From an uncultured Gammaproteobacteria bacterium (GTDB lineage: Bacteria; Pseudomonadota; Gammaproteobacteria; Pseudomonadales; Porticoccaceae): DNA of 64,000 nucleotides. Shown piece by piece: positions 25,597 through 34,007 of this stretch (the first letter of the stretch is position 1; each line of letters starts with the position of its first letter). The position numbers were made by a program, and so were the translations under genes. Where the stretch lies: NCBI GenBank assembly GCA_913058345.1, contig CAJXQR010000001.1, forward strand, positions 310,001 through 374,000, read 5' to 3'. A model generated the notes under the pieces. The model saw only the letters and a list, made by a program, of their open reading frames with translations, was not told the DNA's origin and ran no database searches.

Positions 25597-26391
25597 CTAA
25601 GCCTTGTAGAGGATGGAGAGATGAAGCAATTCCTGAATAATTTTTCCGCCCATAGCCATTAACGTCTCAGGCTCAGGGTGCTTTAACTCCAGCGCCACTT
25701 GTTCGAGAGCCTGCCGAGCATTGCACTGACCGTCTTCAAGTAATTGCAGTAACCGCAGGGTGACCGCATTACTTTCAAGGAAGTGTACTTTCTCATCCGG
25801 GCCACGATAAACGACGAGTGAACTTGGCTGTTCTGGTGCCTCTAAGGGCTGGTAATCGAGACTGATTTTATGGACCGGATAGCTGTAATTTAAACGCCAG
25901 GCCAAGGGTGAAATTTGCAGATTATCATCGAGAAATGTCATACCACCATCAGGGCGGATCTCTTGGCCTGGTAGCACGTCAGGTAATACTTCGGGCGATA
26001 CATCAAGGGCCAACTCAACCCACTCATAGTGAGCAAGCTCGAGAATAAACGGCAAATTCTTCGGAATAGACGCTTTGCCTTCGCGCAGATAAACTAAAAA
26101 CTCCTGGCTGATCTCAAGAAAATAAGGTGTATGGCAGCGGTGGTCCCTAACAAAGCCTCGTACCAACTGATGCCAGGCTTCATCGCTCATTAAACTGCGC
26201 AACACGGGGAAACCACTGCTTAAAAAGGATTCAATATTGTTATAGATAAGATCCCGGTAAATGGCCACGCGACGATCTTCAATATCAGCCGGTGCTGGAT
26301 TTACTGCCGGATCGCGCAGATGTGCGGCAAAGGTAAATTGCCCCGCTTGGAAGGACGCCTCAAGGGCTCCATTATTACTCGCAGCAGCCAT
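25597..26391 (-). CDS. bufC: DUF2063 RiPP maturation partner (HvfC/BufC family)
   Basis: The 264-residue protein shows the DUF2063 N-terminal pattern (IEDRRVAIYRDLIYNNIESFLSSGFPVLRSLM, a helical domain, residues about 35-70), then HTPYFLEISQEFLVYL and an ELAHYEWVELAL helix. A C-terminal domain with PSSLVVYRGPDEKVHFLE and LEDGQ resembles a winged-helix precursor-binding unit. In MNIO systems this protein binds the precursor leader and is required with the DUF692 enzyme. The frame opens at a GTG (26394) directly followed by ATG 26391; I use the ATG. It starts 12 bp after the DUF692 stop and is last in the operon. No DoxX-like fourth gene follows. Confidence 0.88.
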   Translation of the reverse strand: MAAASNNGALEASFQAGQFTFAAHLRDPAVNPAPADIEDRRVAIYRDLIYNNIESFLSSGFPVLRSLMSDEAWHQLVRGFVRDHRCHTPYFLEISQEFLVYLREGKASIPKNLPFILELAHYEWVELALDVSPEVLPDVLPGQEIRPDGGMTFLDDNLQISPLAWRLNYSYPVHKISLDYQPLEAPEQPSSLVVYRGPDEKVHFLESNAVTLRLLQLLEDGQCNARQALEQVALELKHPEPETLMAMGGKIIQELLHLSILYKA

Positions 26392-26403
26392 CACACCAAA
26401 CCA

Positions 26404-27273
26404 CTAAGCTTGCAGTTCACACTGATCACTATCAGTCTTTAAGAACGACGGTTTTTCGGCAATTTTTTGCCGCTCTTTTATTGTATTGACTTCGGCCAGC
26501 AATTGATTGACTGGCGGCAAATTAAAATCGCGTTCAAGCAAGGTGGGAAAAACACCAAAGTGTTGGTAAGCGCTATCCAACAGACGCCAAACGGGATCAA
26601 TAACATCAGCACCGTGAGTATCGACTAATAGATCTTCAGCTTCAGCAAAATGACCGGCAATATGGCCGTAGGCTATTCTGTGACCTGGCAATGCAGCAAG
26701 AAAGTCTTCCGCATCGTAATCGTGGTTAATACTGTTAACGTAAATATTATTCACATCGAGTAACAAATCACAGTCGGCCTCTTCAAGCACCGCACGAATA
26801 AAGTCAATTTCACTCAACTCCTGTTGGGGAGCTGCGTAATAAGAGATATTTTCAATCGCTATCGACTGCTCTAAAAAGTCCTGAACCTGGCGAATTCTAT
26901 TAGCAACAAATTTCACAGCATCACCCGTGAAGGGTATGGGCAAGAGGTCGTAAAGGTGGCCGTTATCACTACAGTAGCTAAGATGTTCAGAATAACAGCG
27001 CACTTGGTGGTCACGCATAAATTCTTTAATATTTTTTAACAATGCCCAATCGAGCTCTGTGGGACCTGCTATGGACAAAGACAAACCGTGGCATAGTAAG
27101 GGGTAGCGTTCTGTGTATTCGCGCAACTGGCGGCCAAAACGCCCCCCTACATTAATCCAGTTTTCAGGGGCCACTTCCAAAAAATCGACAGTGTCCTCAG
27201 CACTCTTTAGCGCTTCTAATAAGCTGCGCCGTAGGCCCAGCCCAGCCCCTGTCACTGAATAATGATTGACCAT
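26404..27273 (-). CDS. bufB: DUF692 multinuclear iron oxidase RiPP maturase (HvfB/BufB, MNIO)
   Basis: The 289-residue protein is a TIM-barrel DUF692 enzyme. Metal-ligand segments in the usual order are [66 protein letters not shown] and a C-terminal [13 protein letters not shown] enzymes carry two or three irons and oxidatively modify Cys residues of a precursor. In the bufferin/HvfA group they turn EGKCG cysteines into five-membered heterocycles (thiooxazole or oxazolone-thioamide) that bind copper. It begins 6 bp after the precursor gene's stop and is followed by the DUF2063 partner. Confidence 0.93.
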   Translation of the reverse strand: MVNHYSVTGAGLGLRRSLLEALKSAEDTVDFLEVAPENWINVGGRFGRQLREYTERYPLLCHGLSLSIAGPTELDWALLKNIKEFMRDHQVRCYSEHLSYCSDNGHLYDLLPIPFTGDAVKFVANRIRQVQDFLEQSIAIENISYYAAPQQELSEIDFIRAVLEEADCDLLLDVNNIYVNSINHDYDAEDFLAALPGHRIAYGHIAGHFAEAEDLLVDTHGADVIDPVWRLLDSAYQHFGVFPTLLERDFNLPPVNQLLAEVNTIKERQKIAEKPSFLKTDSDQCELQA

Positions 27274-27279
27274 GGCGAA

Positions 27280-27579
27280 TTAAGATTTACCACCACATTT
27301 GCCTTCACCGCACTTGCCTTCGCTTTCAGCTTTGGGTTTAGCCCCGCCACACTTACCTTCACCGCACTTGCCTTCACTTTCAGCTTTGGGTTTAGCCCCA
27401 CCACACTTGCCTTCGCCGCATTTGCCTTCGGCATCTTTACCAGCCACTTCATAACCATTACTCAGCTCATTGAGCTGAAAGGGGTTGCTATCTGCAGAGG
27501 CAACAGGGGAAAGAGCGAGCGATACCATAAATGCTGCACCCACTGCCGCGGCGATAGGTTTGATTTTTTGTTCAGACAT
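27280..27579 (-). CDS. bufA: Bufferin/HvfA-type RiPP precursor with six EGKCG motifs
   Basis: The 99-residue precursor has a long signal-like leader (cleavage after ASA-29), the conserved NPFQLNELSNGYEVAG segment and a core of three EGKCGEGKCGG blocks joined by two identical AKPKAES linkers. Its only cysteines are the six in EGKCG motifs (residues 54, 59, 72, 77, 90 and 95). In characterised bufferins and H. influenzae HvfA, such cysteines are modified by the MNIO enzyme and the secreted product sequesters copper. AGGAG lies 7 bases before the ATG. The modification and metal here are inferred from family, not seen. Confidence 0.92.
   Translation of the reverse strand: MSEQKIKPIAAAVGAAFMVSLALSPVASADSNPFQLNELSNGYEVAGKDAEGKCGEGKCGGAKPKAESEGKCGEGKCGGAKPKAESEGKCGEGKCGGKS
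27304..27411. repeat. Two 54-bp tandem repeats inside bufA
   Basis: Units 27304-27357 and 27358-27411 differ at only three positions and each encodes one linker plus one double EGKCG block (18 codons). Parts of further copies flank them. The near identity shows recent duplication or homogenisation. Confidence 0.9.
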
Positions 27580-27605
27580 TGTAGATCTCCTAAAACATTT
27601 TGTTA

Positions 27606-27661
27606 TTACAATATTGGTTACAACATTGAGGTTAATTTAGCCCGCCTCTATCGTCTTGCAA
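27606..27661 (-). promoter_or_regulatory. Promoter and tandem operator-like repeat of the bufABC operon
   Basis: On the minus strand TTGCAA (27656-27661) and TAAATT (27634-27639) are 16 bp apart, a plausible sigma-70 promoter. Directly downstream, across the expected start of transcription, two 12-bp repeats abut: TTACAATATTGG (27606-27617) and TTACAACATTGA (27618-27629), written on the plus strand, 10 of 12 identical. Such a position fits repressor binding. The regulator is unknown. Confidence 0.5.
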
Positions 27662-27772
27662 GCCGCAATATATGACTAGACACTGGACACTTAGTTTCCG
27701 CACAGCGGAAAATTTATAATACCGAGGTAAGCTACCGACTCACAAGCGATAAGAAGTAGAAAGTTCTGGTTC

Positions 27773-30700
27773 TCAGCTGTTGTGTAAAGCAGATTTGATT
27801 TTTATCAATTGTTTTTGCAGCCGTTTAGCCGATACCGGAGCAATAGTTTTCAGCTGCTGCGCAAAGCAAGACACACGATATTCTTCGATCATGTATCGAA
27901 AAGCTTCTATTTCCATAGAGATATCCTGAGGATACTCCTGCGCGTCCTCTTGTAATGCCTTCCATTCTTGCCAAAAACTGGCAATTTCAGCCATAACAAC
28001 ACTGTCCCTGTCGCCATCACCCATGCGCTTGTCCAAGCGTACTAAAACCGCTTGAGTGTAACGCGAATACTGCCTCAGCCAATGCAGAGAGGTTTGGCGG
28101 ACAAAACTGCTGCTGTAAAGCCCAGCTAACTGATCCTGTATATCTTTAGTGACAACCGGGAAACGCTGCTCATTTTCTCTTAGCAGCCCATAAATTGTCT
28201 TTAAACTCACCGCCTGCTTAAGCAACAGTGACTCTATTTCATTGGCAATAGTGACGATAGCGGACTTACCCTGCTCAATACAGGCCGCAAAGCTCTGTGG
28301 ATCGCGGGGTATCTCCTGTTGGTCAAAACAAGCCCTTTGAAAAGCAGCAAAAATAATATCGCCATTGAGTAAATCCCGCCCCGGCAAGTGCGCCGCTTTT
28401 AGCTGCAGATCTTTACCCTTGAGAAGTGACTTGCGTAAATACTTAGCCGTCGTTGCGTTTTCAAGTATCGCCAGGCGCACCAGAGCGGTACGCGTTTTAT
28501 TTTTTGCCAACTCTGGCGTGTCATAAATGCGCACAGACACACTGTCGTTATCGTCATTGAGCGCCGGATACGCACGAATTTCATGCTTACCTTTTTTAAT
28601 AACACTCAAGGCTGGCAGCTCGCCAAAATCCCATTTAGTCAGGCCAGACTTCGCCAGATCGGCATTGCTATCGCCTTGGCGAATGCTTTCCTGCACCCGA
28701 TCCCGGTATTTGGTTTTCAATAGCTCGAGATCCCGCACGCTCTCCAGTAGCATCCCTTGCTCATCAAACAGCCGATAATTCATGCGGTAGAAGGCTTCAA
28801 GCTTGTCCGGTGCCCAACAATCCAGAGGTACATCCACCCCACTCAGGCGCTTGAGCTGCATTGCCAAGCCCTCGTGCAAAGGGCGATTGTCTGGCACCAG
28901 CAGCGGCAAAACCTTATCGACAAAAGACGGCACCGGTACAAAGTGTTTGCGCCATTGCTTAGGCAAACCCTTCACAAGGGCGATGCACTTGTCGCGTAGC
29001 AGGCCTGGCACCAGCCAGTCGAAGCGATAACGAGGTACTTGATTAAGGTGTTCGACAGCCAAATCGATACTAACGCCATCCTGTTCATTGCCTGGTTCGA
29101 AAAGATAGCTCAGCGGATAATCGTGATCAGCCCAGCACAGGGTTTTTGGGAATTGTGCCTCTTCACTGTCTAGCGGCTGGTTCTGGGTTAACAGCTCACG
29201 GCTGACGTAGAGAAGTTGCGGCTGACTCTGTTCAGCTCGCTTGCGCCAGCGTTCAAAGCTGGCGAGGCCAACGATCTCGGCAGGCAATCGCTCATCGTAG
29301 AACGCCTGTAGAGCCGACTCATCAGCGACAATATCGCGCCGTCGCAAACGATCTTCAAGCGCATGAAGCTCATTGAGAACGGCCGTATTGTGGGCAAAAA
29401 AAGGGACCTTTTTATGATTGCCACCACGTCGACCGCCAGAACGACTATTACCGTAAAGCCCTTCCACCAACGCGGATTGAATAAACACTGCCCTCGCCTG
29501 CGCGCGATCTATCTTGCCAAATTCAACTTTTTTGCGTTCGACAATGGTCAAGCCATAAAGGCTTTGTTTCTCGTAGGCCATCACTTGACCACGGGCTGCG
29601 TGATAGTGGGCCTCGCTGTGGCTTTTTTTTACCAAATGGTCGGCTAGTGAGGGCAACCACTCTTCGTTAATGCTGGCACAGTGATGGGCAAAAAGCCGGG
29701 TCGTTTCCAGCAACTCGACGGCCATTACCCATTTCGGTGGCTTTTTTGCCAAGCCAGAACCGGGGAAAACATGGAACTTGCGATTGCGAGTGCCGAGGTA
29801 TTCGCGACTCTCGTGGCGAAAACCAATATGACTCAGTAAGCCCGTTAACAGCGCTTTATGAATACTCTCCGCGTCGGCAGGTTGCTTTTTATAGTCCAGG
29901 CCGAGATCCCGGCAAGCTGTATGCAGCTGATGATGCAAGTCACGCCACTCAACCATGCGCAAATAGGAGACAAAGGATTTTTTACAATATTTGGCAAACT
30001 GGTTGCGTGTCAGTGTCTGGCGCTGCTCTTCAAAATGCTGCCACACGTTTAAAATACTCATAAAGTCAGAGTCTTTATCGAGCCACTGACGATGCTTCTC
30101 ATCTGCCGCCTGACGCTTATCGGCCGGGCGTTCGCGAGGGTCCTGAATACTCAACATGGCGACAATAATCAGCACTTCACGCAGGCTACCCTCCGCTGCC
30201 CCTGCAAGTAACATACGCCCCATGCGTGGATCGACGGGCAATTGGGATAAGGGTTTGCCAATAGGGGTTAATCGTTCCTGAGCATCGACGGCACCCAACT
30301 CCTTGAGTAATAAAAATCCGTCGTTAATTAAACGGCTATCGGGTGGTTCGATAAAGGGAAAGTCTCGTACGGAACCAATATTCAGGCGCATCATCTGCAA
30401 AATAACGGCCGCAAGGTTTGTGCGCACAATTTCGGGGTCGGTAAATTCGGGGCGCTGCAAGTAGTCTTGCTCGCTATACAGACGAACGCAAACGCCCTCA
30501 CTCACCCGGCCACAGCGGCCCGAGCGCTGATTAGCACTGGCCTGCGAAACTGCCTCAACGGGTAGACGCTGAACCTTCGTGCGATAGCTGTAACGGCTAA
30601 TACGCGCATAACCGCTATCAATGACATAGCGAATGCCGGGGACAGTTAAGGAAGTTTCAGCCACATTGGTGGCCAGTACCACACGGGTACCACGATGGGC

Positions 30701-31723
30701 CTTGAATACTTTCGACTGCTCAGCAAGGCTCAAGCGGGCATACAACGGCAGCACATCGAGGTGAGGAAAGTTGCGCTGGCGTATTTCTTTGGCCGCTTCG
30801 CGAATTTCACGCTCGCCGCTGAGAAACACCAGCACATCCCCCCGCTGCGGTAGACGTAGGAGTTCTTCCAGGGTATTGGCAATACCAGTGGCCAGCTCTT
30901 CGTCTTCCAATAATGGACGGTAATTGATTTCAACCGGGTACGTACGACCTGAAACCTCAATCACCGGGGCGTTATTAAAGTGCTTTGAAAAGCGCTCAAC
31001 GTCGATGGTCGCCGAGGTAATGATCACTTTTAAATCGGGACGTTTGGGCAATAATTGCTTCAAATAGCCGAGTAGGAAATCAATGTTCAGGCTACGCTCA
31101 TGGGCCTCATCGATAATCAGCGTATCGTAACGGTTGAGAAAACGGTCATTCTGAATCTCAGCCAGCAGAATGCCGTCGGTCATTAATTTGACCAGAGTCG
31201 TGTCGTTACTATGATCCTGAAAGCGTACTTGGTAGCCCACCAGTTCACCCAGAGGCGTATTCACCTCTTCCGCAATGCGCTGGGCCACGGTACGTGCCGC
31301 AATGCGCCGAGGTTGTGTGTGACCAATTAGCCCTGTAACACCCCGACCCATCTCAAGACAGATTTTTGGTAGCTGTGTGGTTTTACCCGAACCCGTTTCA
31401 CCAGCAACAATCACCAATTGATTGGCTTCAATAGCCTCTCGTATTTCTTCACGTCGCGCACTAACCGGTAGGGCTTCGGGGAAACCCAAGAGTGGAACCA
31501 GCTGACTGCGCGTTGCCACCAATGCTTCAGAGGCCAGCGCACGAGTTTCCAGACGCGACAAGTCGCGATCGACAGGTTTACCCTGTCGACGACGCTGCTC
31601 AATATTTTTCAACTGGCGAGAAAAGCGAAAGCGATCCCGGCTCATGCACCCGCGGATCGCTTTGCGCAGCATCTTTTCATCAATGCCAGTTTGATCTAGC
31701 TCTTTTTGTGTAGCCTTTGTCAC
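27773..31723 (-). CDS. hrpA: ATP-dependent RNA helicase HrpA (DEAH box)
   Basis: The 1316-residue protein matches full-length HrpA. The helicase core starts near residue 80 with the Walker A GETGSGKTTQLPK, then HTQPRRIAARTVAQRIAEE, DEAHERSLN (DEAH box), SATID, FLSGEREI, ATNVAETSLTVPGI and the QRSGRCGR motif VI. HA2 and OB-fold domains follow, then the long DUF3418 C-terminal region of bacterial HrpA. In E. coli HrpA resolves collided or stalled ribosomes. It is separated from bufA by about 190 bp on the same strand and from the VWA gene by 26 bp, so it is probably transcribed with the upstream MoxR/VWA pair. Confidence 0.96.
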   Translation of the reverse strand: MTKATQKELDQTGIDEKMLRKAIRGCMSRDRFRFSRQLKNIEQRRRQGKPVDRDLSRLETRALASEALVATRSQLVPLLGFPEALPVSARREEIREAIEANQLVIVAGETGSGKTTQLPKICLEMGRGVTGLIGHTQPRRIAARTVAQRIAEEVNTPLGELVGYQVRFQDHSNDTTLVKLMTDGILLAEIQNDRFLNRYDTLIIDEAHERSLNIDFLLGYLKQLLPKRPDLKVIITSATIDVERFSKHFNNAPVIEVSGRTYPVEINYRPLLEDEELATGIANTLEELLRLPQRGDVLVFLSGEREIREAAKEIRQRNFPHLDVLPLYARLSLAEQSKVFKAHRGTRVVLATNVAETSLTVPGIRYVIDSGYARISRYSYRTKVQRLPVEAVSQASANQRSGRCGRVSEGVCVRLYSEQDYLQRPEFTDPEIVRTNLAAVILQMMRLNIGSVRDFPFIEPPDSRLINDGFLLLKELGAVDAQERLTPIGKPLSQLPVDPRMGRMLLAGAAEGSLREVLIIVAMLSIQDPRERPADKRQAADEKHRQWLDKDSDFMSILNVWQHFEEQRQTLTRNQFAKYCKKSFVSYLRMVEWRDLHHQLHTACRDLGLDYKKQPADAESIHKALLTGLLSHIGFRHESREYLGTRNRKFHVFPGSGLAKKPPKWVMAVELLETTRLFAHHCASINEEWLPSLADHLVKKSHSEAHYHAARGQVMAYEKQSLYGLTIVERKKVEFGKIDRAQARAVFIQSALVEGLYGNSRSGGRRGGNHKKVPFFAHNTAVLNELHALEDRLRRRDIVADESALQAFYDERLPAEIVGLASFERWRKRAEQSQPQLLYVSRELLTQNQPLDSEEAQFPKTLCWADHDYPLSYLFEPGNEQDGVSIDLAVEHLNQVPRYRFDWLVPGLLRDKCIALVKGLPKQWRKHFVPVPSFVDKVLPLLVPDNRPLHEGLAMQLKRLSGVDVPLDCWAPDKLEAFYRMNYRLFDEQGMLLESVRDLELLKTKYRDRVQESIRQGDSNADLAKSGLTKWDFGELPALSVIKKGKHEIRAYPALNDDNDSVSVRIYDTPELAKNKTRTALVRLAILENATTAKYLRKSLLKGKDLQLKAAHLPGRDLLNGDIIFAAFQRACFDQQEIPRDPQSFAACIEQGKSAIVTIANEIESLLLKQAVSLKTIYGLLRENEQRFPVVTKDIQDQLAGLYSSSFVRQTSLHWLRQYSRYTQAVLVRLDKRMGDGDRDSVVMAEIASFWQEWKALQEDAQEYPQDISMEIEAFRYMIEEYRVSCFAQQLKTIAPVSAKRLQKQLIKIKSALHNS

Positions 31724-31749
31724 TGATTAACCTGTTATTTGCCAAGCTA

Positions 31750-32925
31750 TTACTTGGTAAGCAATGACATACCCTCTTCAAGGCCACCCAGTGTTAAAGG
31801 AAACATACGGTTGTCGACCAGTTGCCGTACCCGTTGAATTGAGGGAGTGTGCTCCCAATAATCTTCACGCACGGGGTTCAACCAAACGACTCGGTCCCAG
31901 CAATCGGTAACGCGCTTCATCCAGTCGGCACCAGACTCTTTGTTGTAGTACTCAACACTACCGCCGGGGCTCTCAATCTCGTAGGGCGACATGGAGGCGT
32001 CACCAACAAAAATGATCTTATAATCCGACCCATACGTGCGAAGCAAATCATAAGTTTCTGTCTTTTCCTGAAAGCGTCGAAAATTATCGCGCCAGACAAA
32101 ATCGTAGAGCATATTGTGAAAATAATAATATTCCAGGTGCTTAAACTCTGTTTTAGCAGCGGAAAACAGCTCTTCACAAATTTTCACGTACGGATCCATC
32201 GAACCGCCGGCGTCAAAGAAAATAAGTACTTTTACAGCATTTTTCTTTTCGGCTACCATCTTAATGTCGAGCAGACCCGCATTTTTGGCGGTGGAGCGAA
32301 TAGTGTCGTCAAGGTCGAGTTCTTCCTCAAGACCAACCCTGGTAAATTTGCGCAAGCGACGCAGCGCAACTTTAATATTGCGCGTGCCCAGCTCGACCGA
32401 GTCGTCGAGATTACTGAACTCGCGCTTTTCCCAGACCTTTAAGGCTTTTTTCTGCTTGCCCTCACCACCAACACGAATACCTTCGGGGTTATAGCCGTCG
32501 TTACCAAAGGGTGATGTGCCGCCTGTCCCTATCCATTTGTTGCCGCCCTCGTGCTTACCCTTTTGCTCTTTGAGCCGCTCTTTAAAGGCTTCAATCAGTT
32601 TTTCAAGGCCACCTAGGCTATCGATTTCAGCTTTCTCTTCATCCGTTAAAGATTTTTCAAACTCCGAACGCAACCAATCTTCGGGGATGAGTGCTTCGAG
32701 AAAATCTTCAAGGGTATCGAGCTCCTTAAAATAGAGGGAAAAAGCCCGGTCGAACTTATCGTAATTGCGTTCATCCTTCACCAAACAGGCACGGGACAAA
32801 TGGTAGAAATCTTCCATGTTCGCAAAAGCGATACGCTGTTTCAGGGTTTCAAGCAGGGTCAGCAACTCATTTATCGATACCGGCAGGCCACCCTTGCGCA
32901 GTGCGAAAAAAAAGTTGAGTAACAT
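31750..32925 (-). CDS. CoxE-like VWA-domain protein
   Basis: The 391-residue protein has a helical N-terminal half and a C-terminal von Willebrand A domain. The metal-ion-dependent adhesion motif is seen as LIFFDAGGSMDPYV (about residue 230), with Gly in place of the first Ser of the usual DxSxS, and IIFVGDASMSPYE further on. A charged disordered stretch with glycines (about 125-165) lies between. In this family VWA proteins work with a MoxR AAA ATPase to remodel or insert cofactors into target complexes. The ATPase gene is directly upstream, sharing a single base (start/stop overlap). No obvious client gene is adjacent, unlike in cox or nor clusters. Confidence 0.85.
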   Translation of the reverse strand: MLLNFFFALRKGGLPVSINELLTLLETLKQRIAFANMEDFYHLSRACLVKDERNYDKFDRAFSLYFKELDTLEDFLEALIPEDWLRSEFEKSLTDEEKAEIDSLGGLEKLIEAFKERLKEQKGKHEGGNKWIGTGGTSPFGNDGYNPEGIRVGGEGKQKKALKVWEKREFSNLDDSVELGTRNIKVALRRLRKFTRVGLEEELDLDDTIRSTAKNAGLLDIKMVAEKKNAVKVLIFFDAGGSMDPYVKICEELFSAAKTEFKHLEYYYFHNMLYDFVWRDNFRRFQEKTETYDLLRTYGSDYKIIFVGDASMSPYEIESPGGSVEYYNKESGADWMKRVTDCWDRVVWLNPVREDYWEHTPSIQRVRQLVDNRMFPLTLGGLEEGMSLLTK

Positions 32926-33770
32926 TATTTGGCATCCCTTCGGGTCATAAAGGCCAGGCGCTCGAGCAAGTGGACGTCTTGTTCATTTTTCAACAAGGCC
33001 CCGTACAAAGGCGGAATCGCTTTTGTCGCATCGCGCTGTTTAAGAATGCCATCGGGGATTTGATCCGACATCAGCAGCTTTAACCAGTCAACCAGCTCTG
33101 AGGTGGAGGGCTTCTTCTTCAAGCCGGGGATTTTGCGCACATCAAAGAAGATATCGAGGGCTTCATCGACCAGGTCTTTAGTGATGTTGGGGTAGTGAAC
33201 GTCAACAATCTCCTGCATCGTTTCACGGCTAGGGAAGTTAATAAAGTGAAAGAAGCAACGTCGTAAAAAAGCATCGGGCAATTCTTTTTCATTGTTGCTG
33301 GTGATAATCACGATTGGGCGCTGCTTGGCAACCACTCGCTCGCCGGTTTCATAAACATGAAATTCCATTTTGTCGAGTTCGAGCAGTAAGTCATTGGGGA
33401 ATTCGATATCGGCTTTATCAATTTCATCAATGAGGAGTACGACTTGCTCGTCGGCGGTAAACGCCTCCCAAAGCTTACCCTTCTTAATGTAGTTATTGAT
33501 ATCATGAACATCGTCGTTACCCAGCTGTGAATCACGCAGACGAGAAACCGCATCATAATCGTACAAGCCCTGCTGGGCTTTAGTCGTAGATTTCACGTGC
33601 CAGGCGATTAAAGGCATTCCGAGGGCACTCGCCACCTCTTCGGCCAGCATGGTTTTACCCGTGCCTGGCTCACCCTTAATCAACAGCGGCCGCTGTAAGC
33701 TCACGGCAGCGTTTACTGCCATTTGAAGATCGTCTGTTGCTACGTAGCGGTCTGTCCCGGTAAATTGCAT
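32925..33770 (-). CDS. MoxR-family AAA ATPase
   Basis: The 281-residue protein shows Walker A GEPGTGKTMLAEE near residue 37, the MoxR-type DYDAVSRLRDSQ segment, Walker B VLLIDEIDKAD, the sensor-1 IITSNNEKELPDAFLRRCFFHF with arginine finger, and a small helical lid. MoxR ATPases are chaperones that act with VWA proteins. The stop/start overlap with the CoxE-like gene supports obligate co-expression. A purine-rich AGGGGG precedes the ATG. The client protein is unknown; the pair is widespread next to housekeeping genes in gammaproteobacteria. Confidence 0.92.
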   Translation of the reverse strand: MQFTGTDRYVATDDLQMAVNAAVSLQRPLLIKGEPGTGKTMLAEEVASALGMPLIAWHVKSTTKAQQGLYDYDAVSRLRDSQLGNDDVHDINNYIKKGKLWEAFTADEQVVLLIDEIDKADIEFPNDLLLELDKMEFHVYETGERVVAKQRPIVIITSNNEKELPDAFLRRCFFHFINFPSRETMQEIVDVHYPNITKDLVDEALDIFFDVRKIPGLKKKPSTSELVDWLKLLMSDQIPDGILKQRDATKAIPPLYGALLKNEQDVHLLERLAFMTRRDAK

Positions 33771-34007
33771 TATATTCCCCCTAATTAAGAATGATTGTGC
33801 GTAGGCTTGCTGTTGTTAAGAATTTGTAAACTAAGCCAGACATTTTAGCGACTCCACCGCATTGACGCCATCCCCCTATAAAAATCAGCGACGTAGCCCT
33901 CCCTTTACACTACGGCTCACTGCTATTACCGACAAATCATCACTGCTACTATGCAGGCACTTTGCTTAGTAGCCCTACTCTTTGAACCCAATGCATCGGA
34001 CCCCATA

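Noticed and set aside
27262-27675. 137-codon plus-strand frame opposite bufA
   Set aside because: It is the antisense of the repetitive bufA gene; its repetitive Phe/Ala/Thr-rich sequence is a by-product of the EGKCG repeats.
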